Shown here one piece after another: positions 11,477 through 19,312 of a DNA stretch of 64,000 nucleotides. Under the pieces are notes generated by a model that saw nothing but the letters and a program-made list of their open reading frames with translations, was not told where the DNA came from and ran no database searches. The position numbers were made by a program, and so were the translations under genes. The stretch comes from Rossellomorea sp. AcN35-11 (GTDB lineage Bacteria; Bacillota; Bacilli; Bacillales; Bacillaceae_B), in assembly GCA_030388825.1 (NCBI GenBank), contig CP128835.1, forward strand, positions 1,420,001 through 1,484,000, written 5' to 3'. The number at the start of each line of letters is the position of its first letter. Position 1 is the stretch's first letter.

Positions 11477-11530
11477 AAATCCGAACATTCGATATTCTTT
11501 ATTGAAATCGAACCCGTTCGGATTTTTTTT
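11477..11530 (+). terminator. Long-stem terminator after the protease gene
   Basis: AATCCGAAC (11478-11486) pairs with GTTCGGATT, with an inner TTCGAT/ATCGAA stem, followed by eight Ts. A 69-residue leftward ORF over this hairpin has no start signal and was not called. Confidence 0.85.
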
Positions 11531-11730
11531 CTTGTAGTAGTATAGAAGGTTAAAAGGTTTAACGGTGTTACAACGACCATAACGATATCCTTTTTCTTTA
11601 GATTTGATAGAATGAGTTATCTGCCAGCCTCTTTTTAAAACGTTCATCGCAAGTCTTCGACACTATCTCCCAGGAAATAATCCATTTCTTCAAATTATGA
11701 GATTTTTCTATAAAAAACCACAAATATAAA

Positions 11731-11758
11731 TGGAAGTATTTTGTAATTAGTATATAAT
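11731..11758 (+). promoter_or_regulatory. Possible comK promoter
   Basis: TATAAT (11753-11758) is preceded at 16 bases by TGGAAG, a poor -35. The surrounding DNA is very AT-rich, as expected for a ComK-autoregulated promoter, but I could not find a clean AAAA-N5-TTTT pair. Confidence 0.35.
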
Positions 11759-11832
11759 GGTAATAAAGTCTCATATTTGGGAAGATTCAGATAATAGAGG
11801 CTTATAAAAAAAGAAAAAGGAAGGTGTTTGGC

Positions 11833-12393
11833 ATGCAAGGGTTAGAAATTCCGGTCACTGGAAGGACGGTGGCCATCGGTCCCGCTTATGACGGGATTCA
11901 TCGAACGGTCATGTATCATTATTCAGGGGATAAGACATTCAGTAAGAAGTCCGCCATGGAGATTTTAGATGAGTCCTGTATGATGTACAGGTCTACGTAT
12001 GACGGCAGAATTAAAGCTGTTCGACATGCAACCAAGTATTTACGGAAAACACCGCTCATGATCTGCCCCCAGGAATTCATCTATGCCATACCCACCATTG
12101 CCCCGACGGATTATGACTGTATATGGCTATTCTGCAGGCATATCGAGTCGTCGTCCACTTCTGAAGGGAAAACATACATCCGGTTTAAGAACGGGAGGCA
12201 ACTGCAAATCAACTGTTCGGAAAAAGTGATCACGAAACAGCGGGAACGGGCAGCTGCCACTATGAACCATTTCGCCATCTTCCCATCCCTGTTATCCAAA
12301 AGCGGCAAAGAAAACGAAATGTTCCTTCCGGGATTTCATTCTGCCATGACCGATCCAACCAGTTTCCCAGACGAATCCAACTTCGATTATTGA
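11833..12393 (+). CDS. comK: Competence transcription factor ComK
   Basis: This 186-residue protein matches the ComK family along its length: 'ILDESCMMYRSTYDGR' near residue 45, a 'KTPLMICPQEFIYAIPTIAP' block near residue 75, then 'CIWLF' and 'RFKNGRQL'. ComK is the DNA-binding master activator of natural competence and binds AT-boxes upstream of the comC, comE, comF and comG operons. I chose ATG 11833 because AGGAAGGTG lies 6-7 bases upstream; a GTG at 11824 overlaps that site. The C-terminal tail (after 'HFAIFPSL') differs from B. subtilis ComK. It is monocistronic and followed by its own hairpin. Some bacilli carry two ComK paralogs, and I cannot tell which this is. Confidence 0.88.
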   Translation: MQGLEIPVTGRTVAIGPAYDGIHRTVMYHYSGDKTFSKKSAMEILDESCMMYRSTYDGRIKAVRHATKYLRKTPLMICPQEFIYAIPTIAPTDYDCIWLFCRHIESSSTSEGKTYIRFKNGRQLQINCSEKVITKQRERAAATMNHFAIFPSLLSKSGKENEMFLPGFHSAMTDPTSFPDESNFDY

Positions 12394-12441
12394 GGGACGA
12401 ACCTCCAGCGGGGATTAATCTCAAAACGCTCATACGTAAAA

Positions 12442-12476
12442 ACAGGAGTAGGAAGCAGGTTCCAACTCCTATTTGT
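12442..12476 (+). terminator. Hairpin after comK
   Basis: AGGAGT-A-GGAA pairs with TTCC-A-ACTCCT around a 5-base loop, followed by ATTTGTCGTTT. The T tract is weak. Confidence 0.6.
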
Positions 12477-12618
12477 CGTTTGACGCTATGTTGATTGGGA
12501 GCTACGGGTTCACATGAATGTATCATGTGGAGGGAAGCTGTCTGATCGATCTCTCCCTATCAGTGCACTAAAAGGAAAAGAAAGAAGGGGGTGTTCTCAC
12601 CGAAACAGGTCCCTTCCT

Positions 12619-13560
12619 TCATTGATTGACATAGTCTTTAAATTTCTTCATGGAGACAGAATAAAAGATTTGAAATCTTGGTACTTCATAAAGGTGAGAT
12701 GCTGGGGTGGCGATGTCTTCTTCTGTCGTAAAGGCCATTTTGAATCCTAATTCCTTCAACGTAGCAATCGTATTAGGGGAGTATTCTCCATAAGGATAGG
12801 CAAATGCAAGATTTTCATCATTAAGATGGAAAATGCTTGTTTGTAAATCTTCTTTCACTTTTTCATCCGATTTGGAAAGTAAATAAGCCGTCTTATCTTT
12901 TTTCTCCCTCTTATGAAGATCGTAGGTATGGCTCTCGAAATGGAATACGTCACAAGCAGCAGACAATTCTTTTGTGCTGAAATATTGTACATACTTAGGG
13001 GTATAGGTTTGTAATCGGTTTGAAATCGCTCCGGTTATGATGAAATTAGCCGCCTTAAAGCCCCGCTCTTTTAAGATAGGGTAAGCTTCAATGTAGTTAT
13101 CTTTATATCCATCATCGAATGTCAGGACGACGCTCTTATCAGGAATGTCTAAATCATTGGTTAAAAAGGCATACAATTCGCTTAAGGTGAGGGTCGTGAA
13201 TCCATTCTTCTCTAAATAATCCATCTGCTTCCTGAAATTTTCAGTAGTCACGATCATGGGGTTGATCTTTCCCTTAATATAGTGACGCTTTGTGAGATCC
13301 TTTTCTTTGATAATTCTGTGATAGGTCAGAATAGGGATGCTTTTCGCCGGTTCTCCCTCCATGGAGAACGTTCGTACCTTCTGTTCAGAACCCTTTATGC
13401 ATGCCCCGATAGTAAGTTCTTTGTCCTCTGGATATGCGCCTTTGTATTCTTTTGCGAGGAGATCATATTTATTGATAAAGAAACCGAATCCGAGAAAAAT
13501 GAGGCTGACCAGTGAGAGGAATCCAAAGGCAACGGCACTCTTGATCATTAACTGCTTCAT
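12619..13560 (-). CDS. Membrane-anchored polysaccharide deacetylase (IcaB/PgaB-like)
   Basis: This 313-residue protein has an N-terminal membrane anchor (about 8-28) and a carbohydrate esterase 4 domain. Metal and catalytic residues are visible: 'LTFDDG' (Asp149, Asp150) and 'SHTYDLH' (His211, His216, spaced as in PgaB). 'AYPYGEYS' near residue 252 is another family motif. It likely removes acetyl groups from a poly-N-acetylglucosamine-type exopolymer outside the cell. Its start overlaps the end of the synthase gene by 4 bases (ATGA), so the two are translationally coupled. It is the last gene of a leftward three-gene operon. Confidence 0.88.
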   Translation of the reverse strand: MKQLMIKSAVAFGFLSLVSLIFLGFGFFINKYDLLAKEYKGAYPEDKELTIGACIKGSEQKVRTFSMEGEPAKSIPILTYHRIIKEKDLTKRHYIKGKINPMIVTTENFRKQMDYLEKNGFTTLTLSELYAFLTNDLDIPDKSVVLTFDDGYKDNYIEAYPILKERGFKAANFIITGAISNRLQTYTPKYVQYFSTKELSAACDVFHFESHTYDLHKREKKDKTAYLLSKSDEKVKEDLQTSIFHLNDENLAFAYPYGEYSPNTIATLKELGFKMAFTTEEDIATPASHLYEVPRFQIFYSVSMKKFKDYVNQ

Positions 13561-14903
13561 GCCCGTTTTTCTCCTTCCCAGCCCACATCACCTGAGCGCT
13601 CAAGTTTGTCCCATGCCTGAGGCTTATAGAAATAAGATAATGTCCCATATACGACAAAGGCAAGGTTGATCATTCTGTAAATAAAGATTTCAGAAGGGAG
13701 GAAAAGCAATATGCGTCTTATGTCACTCTTTGAAAAGGTGATGTTGTGCAGGTGACAAATATAAATGGTGGTGATGCTCTGATACATAAATAGAAACACG
13801 GATGTCAGCCCCAGAAGGATTAATAAGATAAAGTTCCCCCTGTTTACAAAAAGGACGATGGGGGTAATAATGACCGGGAACGCGTTAAGGGTACCGATGA
13901 GAAATTGATCCAGCAGGAAGAAAACCGAAAAGCGCTTTGAAAATTTGTGAAAGTAACATCTGCGATAGTGAACCAGGCAATCGATGAAGGCTTTCTGCCA
14001 TCGCACCCTTTGTTTGAACATATCCTTGAATGTACCGGGACATTCTGTATAACAGATAGCTCCGGGAGCAAAAGCAATCTTTTCTTTACGGCCATTTTCT
14101 TCAATCCATCTGTGAAGCTTAAGGGTGATATCCATATCCTCCCCGATCGTGCTTCTAAACCCTTTAATCCGAAACAGAGTCCCCCTCCTGAATGCTCCGA
14201 ACGCCCCGGCAATCACGGTGATGGCGCCAACGGAAGCCTGGGCACGCTTGTGGAGGAAGAATGCAGTCAGATATTGAAGAAACTGATATCGTATAATTCC
14301 GCTCACCTGAAATGTAGGCTTTAACTGATGCAATTCCCCGGTAAATGCCTGTGCGATCATCACATTGCCACCAGATGCGATGACGTTTCGTTCCTGAAAG
14401 ACCTCATTCATTTCTGCTAACGCATTGGCTTCCAGGATACTGTCGGCATCAAGGGTGATCACAATTTCATTCTTACTGAAGTTGATTCCTGCGTTCAATG
14501 CATCGGCTTTCCCGCCATTTACCTTATCCAATACATAAATGCCCGGGTATCTGGTGGAACGAAAGAAGTTCATCACCTCTTTATGTTGCAACCGGCTGTC
14601 CATTGGTCGGTAATAGCCCCTTAAATCGAGGGCTTTGTTCAACACTTCCATCGTTTTATCTTTGGAGCCGTCATTGACAATCACAAGTTCGGCTTGTTGA
14701 TGAGTCTGCTGAAGAAAGCCTTGTATGCAATTCTCAATCACTTTGTCTTCATTGTAGGCAGGAACGATAACGGAAAAACTATGATCCTTAAAGACTGTCC
14801 TTTTTTTCTTCGTTTCATTTTTGAATAAAGGGATGATGATGTAAACGGTCTGGAAGAGTACAAATGAGATAAAAATGGCGAGAGTCAGATAAAGAAAAAA
14901 CAT
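13557..14903 (-). CDS. Processive family 2 glycosyltransferase (IcaA/PgaC-like exopolysaccharide synthase)
   Basis: This 448-residue inner-membrane GT2 has one N-terminal segment (about 3-25), a cytoplasmic GT-A domain and at least three C-terminal segments. The processive D,D,D,QxxRW signature is complete: Asp78 (NDGS), DAD at 152-154, GED at 254-256 and QRVRW at 298-302. It should polymerise a beta-linked polymer from UDP-sugars, by analogy with poly-N-acetylglucosamine, hyaluronan or cellulose synthases. The coupled deacetylase favours an N-acetylated product. A gene for a small IcaD- or PgaD-like partner is not seen. Confidence 0.88.
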   Translation of the reverse strand: MFFLYLTLAIFISFVLFQTVYIIIPLFKNETKKKRTVFKDHSFSVIVPAYNEDKVIENCIQGFLQQTHQQAELVIVNDGSKDKTMEVLNKALDLRGYYRPMDSRLQHKEVMNFFRSTRYPGIYVLDKVNGGKADALNAGINFSKNEIVITLDADSILEANALAEMNEVFQERNVIASGGNVMIAQAFTGELHQLKPTFQVSGIIRYQFLQYLTAFFLHKRAQASVGAITVIAGAFGAFRRGTLFRIKGFRSTIGEDMDITLKLHRWIEENGRKEKIAFAPGAICYTECPGTFKDMFKQRVRWQKAFIDCLVHYRRCYFHKFSKRFSVFFLLDQFLIGTLNAFPVIITPIVLFVNRGNFILLILLGLTSVFLFMYQSITTIYICHLHNITFSKSDIRRILLFLPSEIFIYRMINLAFVVYGTLSYFYKPQAWDKLERSGDVGWEGEKRA

Positions 14904-14908
14904 ATCTC

Positions 14909-15793
14909 CTATCCCTCCTTCGTGTTTACTTGATAAACTCTTACATAATCAATAAGAAATTCTTTCGGAAATTCGTCGTCAGGATCGGGAGAACCGGGCC
15001 AATTACCGCCAACTGCTGTATTGATATAGAGAAATAGTGGAGTATCGGGTGAAAACTCGTTCGTTTCGAATATCTCTTCGCCGTCTAATGTCCACACGAG
15101 TTTATCTTTCTCCCATATGAGCCCATAAGTGTGGAAGTCTTTCGAAAGCTCAATGTCACTTACATATTTATAATAGTCTCTTTGTTTATTACCTTGCTGA
15201 TCATTCCAATGAACGACGTAATAGATTTCATTTGGATTTTGTCCGATGTTTTCCATGATATCGATTTCAGGGAGCCAGTTCTTATTGGTGGAATTGACAA
15301 GCCACAAGGCAGGGAAGATTCCTTTGCCTTTTGGGATCTTTGCGCGTATTTCCACTTTGCCGTACGTGAATTCATAAAGGTCTTCTGTCGTGATGGCACC
15401 TGATGTGTAGTTTTTACCTTTAAACCGTTCCTTTTTGGATTCGATGACCAGATTCCCGTCCCTTACGGTCAGATTGTCAGGAGAATAGTACTGCAGTTCC
15501 TTGTTTTTATCTGACGGCCAATCCTGCAGGTTCCACCGGTCTTCCAATCCACTTTCCTCAAACTCATCGTGCCACACCAGTGACCAGCCTGCTTCTTCTT
15601 GAATTTGGGATGAAATCTCCTCTTGCGGTAATTCTGCCGGCTCTTCCACAGCATCGTTGTCCAAGGGGCCCGCCTCTGTAAAATGTAATTTTTTCTTTAT
15701 AGAGGAAATAGGATCTACTTGACTAGAGCAACCGGATACAACAAGCAACATAACTACTATCCATACAAATAAACGAATCGTGATCCCCCCCAT
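14909..15793 (-). CDS. Lipoprotein glycoside hydrolase family 16
   Basis: This 294-residue protein has a lipoprotein signal (lipobox 'VVSGC', Cys22), a linker, and a GH16 beta-jellyroll domain from about residue 70. The catalytic signature is 'EIDIME' with Glu176, Asp178 and Glu181. Family members cut beta-1,3 or beta-1,3-1,4 glucans, galactans and related polymers. It is first in the operon, 5 bases before the synthase gene, so it probably trims or releases the polymer that the operon makes. The ATG at 15793 is directly followed by seven Gs that would suit a later start, yet no standard start codon follows in frame, so the exact start is uncertain. Confidence 0.85.
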   Translation of the reverse strand: MGGITIRLFVWIVVMLLVVSGCSSQVDPISSIKKKLHFTEAGPLDNDAVEEPAELPQEEISSQIQEEAGWSLVWHDEFEESGLEDRWNLQDWPSDKNKELQYYSPDNLTVRDGNLVIESKKERFKGKNYTSGAITTEDLYEFTYGKVEIRAKIPKGKGIFPALWLVNSTNKNWLPEIDIMENIGQNPNEIYYVVHWNDQQGNKQRDYYKYVSDIELSKDFHTYGLIWEKDKLVWTLDGEEIFETNEFSPDTPLFLYINTAVGGNWPGSPDPDDEFPKEFLIDYVRVYQVNTKEG

Positions 15794-15818
15794 TTAGTGA
15801 ATAAGGTATGATACTCCA

Positions 15819-15868
15819 TTAAGAACAATCTTAGGAAAAAAAGTCAATTTGTTCTATATTGAGAACAA
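15819..15868 (-). promoter_or_regulatory. Exopolysaccharide operon promoter with SinR-like operator
   Basis: On the leftward strand TTGACT (15847-15842) could be the -35, with a weak -10 (TCTTAA or CTTAAT) 17-18 bases on. Just upstream lies TTGTTCT-ATATTG-AGAACAA (15849-15868), whose 16-bp core GTTC-N8-GAAC (15851-15866) matches the palindromes before the Tad operon. SinR of B. subtilis binds GTTCTYT half-sites, often as inverted repeats, at biofilm operons. Another GAACAAT lies at 15823-15829. Confidence 0.5.
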
Positions 15869-16127
15869 TTGTAACAAAAAAAAATACAGTGGTAAAGAAT
15901 AATTATGTTAATTTTCCGTGAAGGCAGCCTTCAGTCTTTGCTCCTTGATGGTTCCATTCGCTTCGCTTCCTTTCGATTCTATAACAGGAGGACCGGTGAT
16001 CATTTGGGGGGGCAGCCCTACCGTCTGTATGCTTCTCAACATCATCTGTGCTGAAACACGGTTGGTTTGTCCTGTTCTATTTCCCCCTAAAAATGGTAAG
16101 GAGAGTATCCCTGAAAACGATACCCGC
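15869..16127. other. Intergenic region without a supported gene
   Basis: A 93-codon rightward ORF (15918-16199) lacks a ribosome site and overlaps the true end of the DUF192 gene. A leftward open frame also runs through it to a TAA near 15920 but has no start signal. I call neither. Confidence 0.4.
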
Positions 16128-16482
16128 TCAAACCAATGTTGGAATTTCGATTGTGTGTTCTTCCATGATTCGAAGCTTGCTGATGCTTCCTGCAGGTAGT
16201 TCTATCACAGAGTGAGCATGTTTAACAGGGGGGATCAGTTTCCAGGGCTTGCAGGTTCGGGACCAGCTTGATGACTTTTAGATCGTGATCAAGAAAGAGT
16301 ACATCGATGGGAAAGTTCATAAAGAACATATGAATGGAGTTACACGGAATGATCCACAGTCCTTCTTCCGTCAGCGGCTTCCTCCTGAACATCAAACCTC
16401 TCCATCTGGATGAAAAGCGATCTGCCCTTTTTAAAGGATAGGGGATTGTGCGATATAAAGTGTCTCTTTCTATGGCTTTCAT
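16128..16482 (-). pseudogene. DUF192 family protein, frameshifted
   Basis: The core 'RWRGLMFRRKPL' and 'NSIHMFFMNFPIDVLFLD' is diagnostic of DUF192 (PF02643), a small beta-barrel family of unknown function. The frame stops at 16222. Dropping one base near 16249 restores the family C terminus ('PWKLIPPVKHAHSVIELPAG'), ending at a TGA at 16128, for about 117 residues. I chose ATG 16482 because GGAG sits 7 bases upstream; a more upstream ATG (16545) has none. It is divergent from the Tad operon. Confidence 0.75.
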
Positions 16483-16589
16483 TTGACCGCTCCTTATAAA
16501 ACAAGATATAGACCTACAATATAACAAAAAATGATCGTTTCTCAATAGCGAATAATGTCGATTTTTTTCTTAACTCATCCTATTTACAT

Positions 16590-16658
16590 GTTCATTATAA
16601 TGAACTATCATAAAGGTACAAAGGAGTTCTCAAAAGAGAACCTCGAGTAAACTATAAT
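16590..16658 (+). promoter_or_regulatory. Tad operon promoter region with two SinR-like palindromes
   Basis: Two perfect 16-bp inverted repeats are present: GTTCATTATAATGAAC (16590-16605) and GTTCTCAAAAGAGAAC (16626-16641). The second is one base away from the SinR operator of the B. subtilis eps operon as I recall it, and its lower strand carries an exact GTTCTCT half-site. TATAAT occurs at 16596-16601 and 16653-16658, each followed by GAAC. The second palindrome covers the expected -35 of the downstream TATAAT, which suits repression. The pilin ATG is 25 bases further on. Confidence 0.6.
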
Positions 16659-16682
16659 GAACACATTGAGGAGGAATCATAA

Positions 16683-16841
16683 ATGGTAAACAAAATGAAA
16701 CAGCTCGTGATGGAAGAGGAAGGCCAGGGATTATCGGAGTATGGATTGGTTTTGGCAGGAGTGGTGACAGTAGTGGCAGCCGCCATTCTACTACTAAAAA
16801 CGGAAATTACGAATCTATTCACAGGGCTATTAAGTGAATGA
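16683..16841 (+). CDS. flp: Flp family type IVb pilin
   Basis: This 52-residue pilin has a short leader 'MVNKMKQLVMEEEGQG' and a Flp core 'LSEYGLVLAG' followed by a 20-residue hydrophobic helix. The prepilin peptidase encoded next would cleave after the Gly. GAGGAGG precedes the ATG. It is first in the Tad operon and should be the main subunit of the pilus. A hairpin right after it probably lowers read-through so that pilin is made in excess. Confidence 0.92.
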   Translation: MVNKMKQLVMEEEGQGLSEYGLVLAGVVTVVAAAILLLKTEITNLFTGLLSE

Positions 16842-16863
16842 GTGTGATTGGTTTGATCAAAGT

Positions 16864-16893
16864 AAGCCCTGCTTATAGCGGGGCTTATCTTTC
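16864..16893 (+). terminator. Hairpin after flp (attenuator-like)
   Basis: AAGCCC-T-GCT pairs with AGC-G-GGGCTT around a 3-base loop, followed by ATCTTTC. The short U tract suggests partial termination between the pilin and the assembly genes. Confidence 0.55.
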
Positions 16894-16911
16894 ATGAATT
16901 GAGGTGCTTTT

Positions 16912-17426
16912 ATGATGGTTATTCATACAGTGCTTAGCCTGGCATTGATTGTTTCCTTCATTACAGACTTGAAGAATAGAAAAATATTAAATATCATCAC
17001 GTTCCCTTCTATCCTATTCGGACTCATACTATTCCATCACGCAAGGGTGGGGAGGATTTTTTTTTAGCGGTACAGGATTCTTGGTCGGGGCTGGAACATT
17101 ATTGCTTCCCTTCCTGCTTGGAGGCATGGGAGCCGGGGATGTAAAGCTGATGGGGGCAATCGGTGCTTTGATGGGAAGTGCTTTTACCCTGAAAGCCTTT
17201 GTTGTCATTTCCGTTATAGGAGGGGGTTATTTCCATCTGTCTGATCGTGAAGAAAAAGGGTCTCATGGATTCTCTAAGGGCTTTATATATCTTTCCGACC
17301 CTGTTGGCAGGGTCAAAGGGAATCTTTCATATGAAAGCTGACACTGGTACATCCATCATGTTCCCTTATGGCGTCCCCATCGTTTTAGGCACATTTTTCA
17401 CAATGATATGGGGTGTTATCGTATGA
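16912..17426 (+). pseudogene. Prepilin peptidase (TadV/CpaA, A24 family), two frameshifts
   Basis: Three frames join into about 170 residues. The shifts lie near 17042-17060 and at the G run 17222-17226, each fixed by dropping one base. The two catalytic Asp motifs of A24 peptidases are present: 'TDLKNRKILN' near residue 20 and 'GAGDVKLMGAIGAL' near 75. There are five or six membrane segments. It should cleave the leaders of Flp and the TadE/TadG pseudopilins. The GTATGA end overlaps the tadE start. Confidence 0.8.
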
Positions 17427-17776
17427 AAAACGAAGATGGCCAATCATTGGTTGAATATGCATTTGTCCTGCCATTATTATTATTACTCATTTTTGGGATA
17501 GTCGATTTTGGACGCTACTTTCATGCAGCATTAACGGTTGATCATGCAGGCCGTGAAGCGGCAAGGGCTGCGAGCGTAGGAAACCATGATGTGGTGGGGG
17601 TAGCCGTGCGAAATGGGGCGAGCATCAGTTTAACTGCCGGCAACGTTCAGTTTTCCACATCAGCCGAGGAGGCTACCGTCCGGATTATTTACCCTATAAC
17701 ATTTATCACGCCTGTTATTGGATCCCTTATTGGACCATTGCAAGTGGAAGATACCACGGTGATGAGGATTGAATGA
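17423..17776 (+). CDS. TadE-like pseudopilin
   Basis: This 117-residue protein has the TadE N terminus 'MKNEDGQSLVEYAFVLPLL', with Glu after the cleavage site and one long hydrophobic helix, then 'DFGRYF' and a small beta-rich domain. ATG 17423 overlaps the previous stop (ATGA) and has GGGGTG 7 bases upstream; an in-frame ATG at 17408 is less likely. TadE proteins are minor pseudopilins that prime or cap the Flp pilus. Its end overlaps the next gene by 4 bases. Confidence 0.88.
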   Translation: MKNEDGQSLVEYAFVLPLLLLLIFGIVDFGRYFHAALTVDHAGREAARAASVGNHDVVGVAVRNGASISLTAGNVQFSTSAEEATVRIIYPITFITPVIGSLIGPLQVEDTTVMRIE

Positions 17777-18639
17777 TGATGAGTCGATTAAAGTCAGTGA
17801 TGAATGAACAAGGCAATATCGCCGTGACGACTGCCCTATTTATGATTGTGTTACTAGGTGTCGTCGGCCTGGCCATAGACGGGGGAAGGATCTATTCCGA
17901 GAAGAGCTCCCTTCAAAAAGCCGTCGATTCCGCTGTGCTTGGAGGGGTTCAGGTCATAGCCGCCAAAGGGGAAGCGGAAGCTATATCAGTAGCGAAAGAC
18001 CTCGGATTGAAAAATGACCATTCATTGACCGGCGGGGTATTTTCCACTACGAGTCGCTCGATCAAGGTTACGCAAGAAGTGACCATCCCCATGACATTCG
18101 CTAAATTTCTCGGCTTCGATCAAGCGACGGTTTCAGCCTCGGCGAAGGCCATTGCCGCTCCCTTGCAAAAAGGGATGAAAATCACCCCGATTGCAGTTGA
18201 AAAGGATTCTCTTCCCCATAATACCGAATTGAAATGCGAGAATACGGGCAATCATCATGGCAATTGCGGGTACCTTGCCTTTGATGGAAGAGGGGCGAAC
18301 AACCTTAAAAACAATATCCTTAATGGAGTGGAAGTATCGGTTGGGGAACTTAGCTCGGTTGAAACTGAACCGGGACAGAAATGGGGACCGGTGGAAGATG
18401 CATTTAAGACATTGATCAGCCGTGATGCCGGTAAAGCCCATTGTCAGAACGCATCGACAGCCGACAATCAGTGTTCCCGTGTCATCTATATTGTTGTCAT
18501 TGACACATGGGAAGGTGCCAATGGAAGAGATACATTGAAAGCTGTTGGACTGGCTGCCTATTGGATTCAAGGGTTGCCGGGACAAAAGAGGGTGACGGGG
18601 AAATTCCTGAAAATGGTCGCTCCGGGGGGAAGTCGGTGA
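17773..18639 (+). CDS. TadG-like pilus assembly protein
   Basis: This 288-residue protein has an N-terminal 'NEQGNIAVTTALFMIVLLGVV' segment, then 'DGGRIYSEKSSLQKAVDSAVL', the hallmark of the Tad/DUF2134 family. The outer domain has several Cys (in 'ELKCENTGNHHGNCG' and two later) that could form disulfides. No von Willebrand factor MIDAS site is evident, unlike long TadG proteins. It starts 4 bases before the TadE stop and is likely a minor surface component. A 76-base gap with its own ribosome site follows. Confidence 0.82.
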   Translation: MMMSRLKSVMNEQGNIAVTTALFMIVLLGVVGLAIDGGRIYSEKSSLQKAVDSAVLGGVQVIAAKGEAEAISVAKDLGLKNDHSLTGGVFSTTSRSIKVTQEVTIPMTFAKFLGFDQATVSASAKAIAAPLQKGMKITPIAVEKDSLPHNTELKCENTGNHHGNCGYLAFDGRGANNLKNNILNGVEVSVGELSSVETEPGQKWGPVEDAFKTLISRDAGKAHCQNASTADNQCSRVIYIVVIDTWEGANGRDTLKAVGLAAYWIQGLPGQKRVTGKFLKMVAPGGSR

Positions 18640-18715
18640 ATCCGCCCCTGATTATGGATTATATGGTGTGAAATTGGTTGAATAGACTCTTAATGACGTG
18701 AAGCGGGAGGATGTT

Positions 18716-19312
18716 ATGAAAACGAAGAGTATTTGGATATTGTCATTTGTATTTGGACTCATGGCGGCACTGGCTGCTTATATAGTCATATTTCCGGCAA
18801 CTGCAACGGTTCCTGCTTCCACGACTACGGCTTTGAAAGACGACGCGAAGGAGGAGCCTGTGGAGGAGGAAGATCCCCAGGTACCGGAAAGGGAAATGAA
18901 GAATAAAATGATCTCCGTTGAAGAAGGGAAACGGGCCATCTCTCTAAAGGTAATGGCACTTGAACAAGGGGTATCAGGGTATATTCAACCAAATTCATAT
19001 ATTGATATCATCGCCTACGAATCGACGAAAGATGAAAAAAACAATAAGGAAATCCGGACAGCCAAGCTGATCCTTCAAAACGTCAGGGTCCTTACCTCTG
19101 GTAAATCTGCTGATGCACAGGAAGAGGCCCTTCGCTATGAAACCGTCACAGTGGAAGTGACACCTGCCCAGGGTGTCGAATTGAGCCTCGCATCAAGGGA
19201 CAAAGATGGGTTCTACTTTATGCTCCGGGGAGAAGACGATGCCAACATTGAAAAAGATCCTATCGTATTTTCGAGGGAAGTCTTTAAAGAAGGGGAGAGT
19301 GAAGAGGAATGA
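18716..19312 (+). CDS. CpaB/RcpC-like pilus assembly protein (SAF-related)
   Basis: This 198-residue protein has an N-terminal membrane anchor (about 6-26), an acidic linker, then a domain with 'EEGKRAISLKVMALEQGVSGYIQPNSYIDII' split over about residues 68-98, typical of Flp pilus assembly CpaB. In Tad systems this protein stabilises the pilus channel or coats the fibre. ATG 18716 has GGGAGG 6 bases upstream; a GTG at 18698 is open but less likely. The stop overlaps the next start. Confidence 0.85.
   Translation: MKTKSIWILSFVFGLMAALAAYIVIFPATATVPASTTTALKDDAKEEPVEEEDPQVPEREMKNKMISVEEGKRAISLKVMALEQGVSGYIQPNSYIDIIAYESTKDEKNNKEIRTAKLILQNVRVLTSGKSADAQEEALRYETVTVEVTPAQGVELSLASRDKDGFYFMLRGEDDANIEKDPIVFSREVFKEGESEEE

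Noticed and set aside
11438..11647. 69-codon leftward ORF after the protease gene
   Set aside because: It runs through a strong terminator hairpin and lacks a ribosome site.
12260..12750. Two overlapping ORFs between comK and the deacetylase gene
   Set aside because: They overlap the ends of well-supported genes and the comK terminator.
15918..16199. 93-codon rightward ORF, and a leftward open frame over the same bases
   Set aside because: No ribosome site on either strand; the right part is antisense to the true end of the DUF192 gene.
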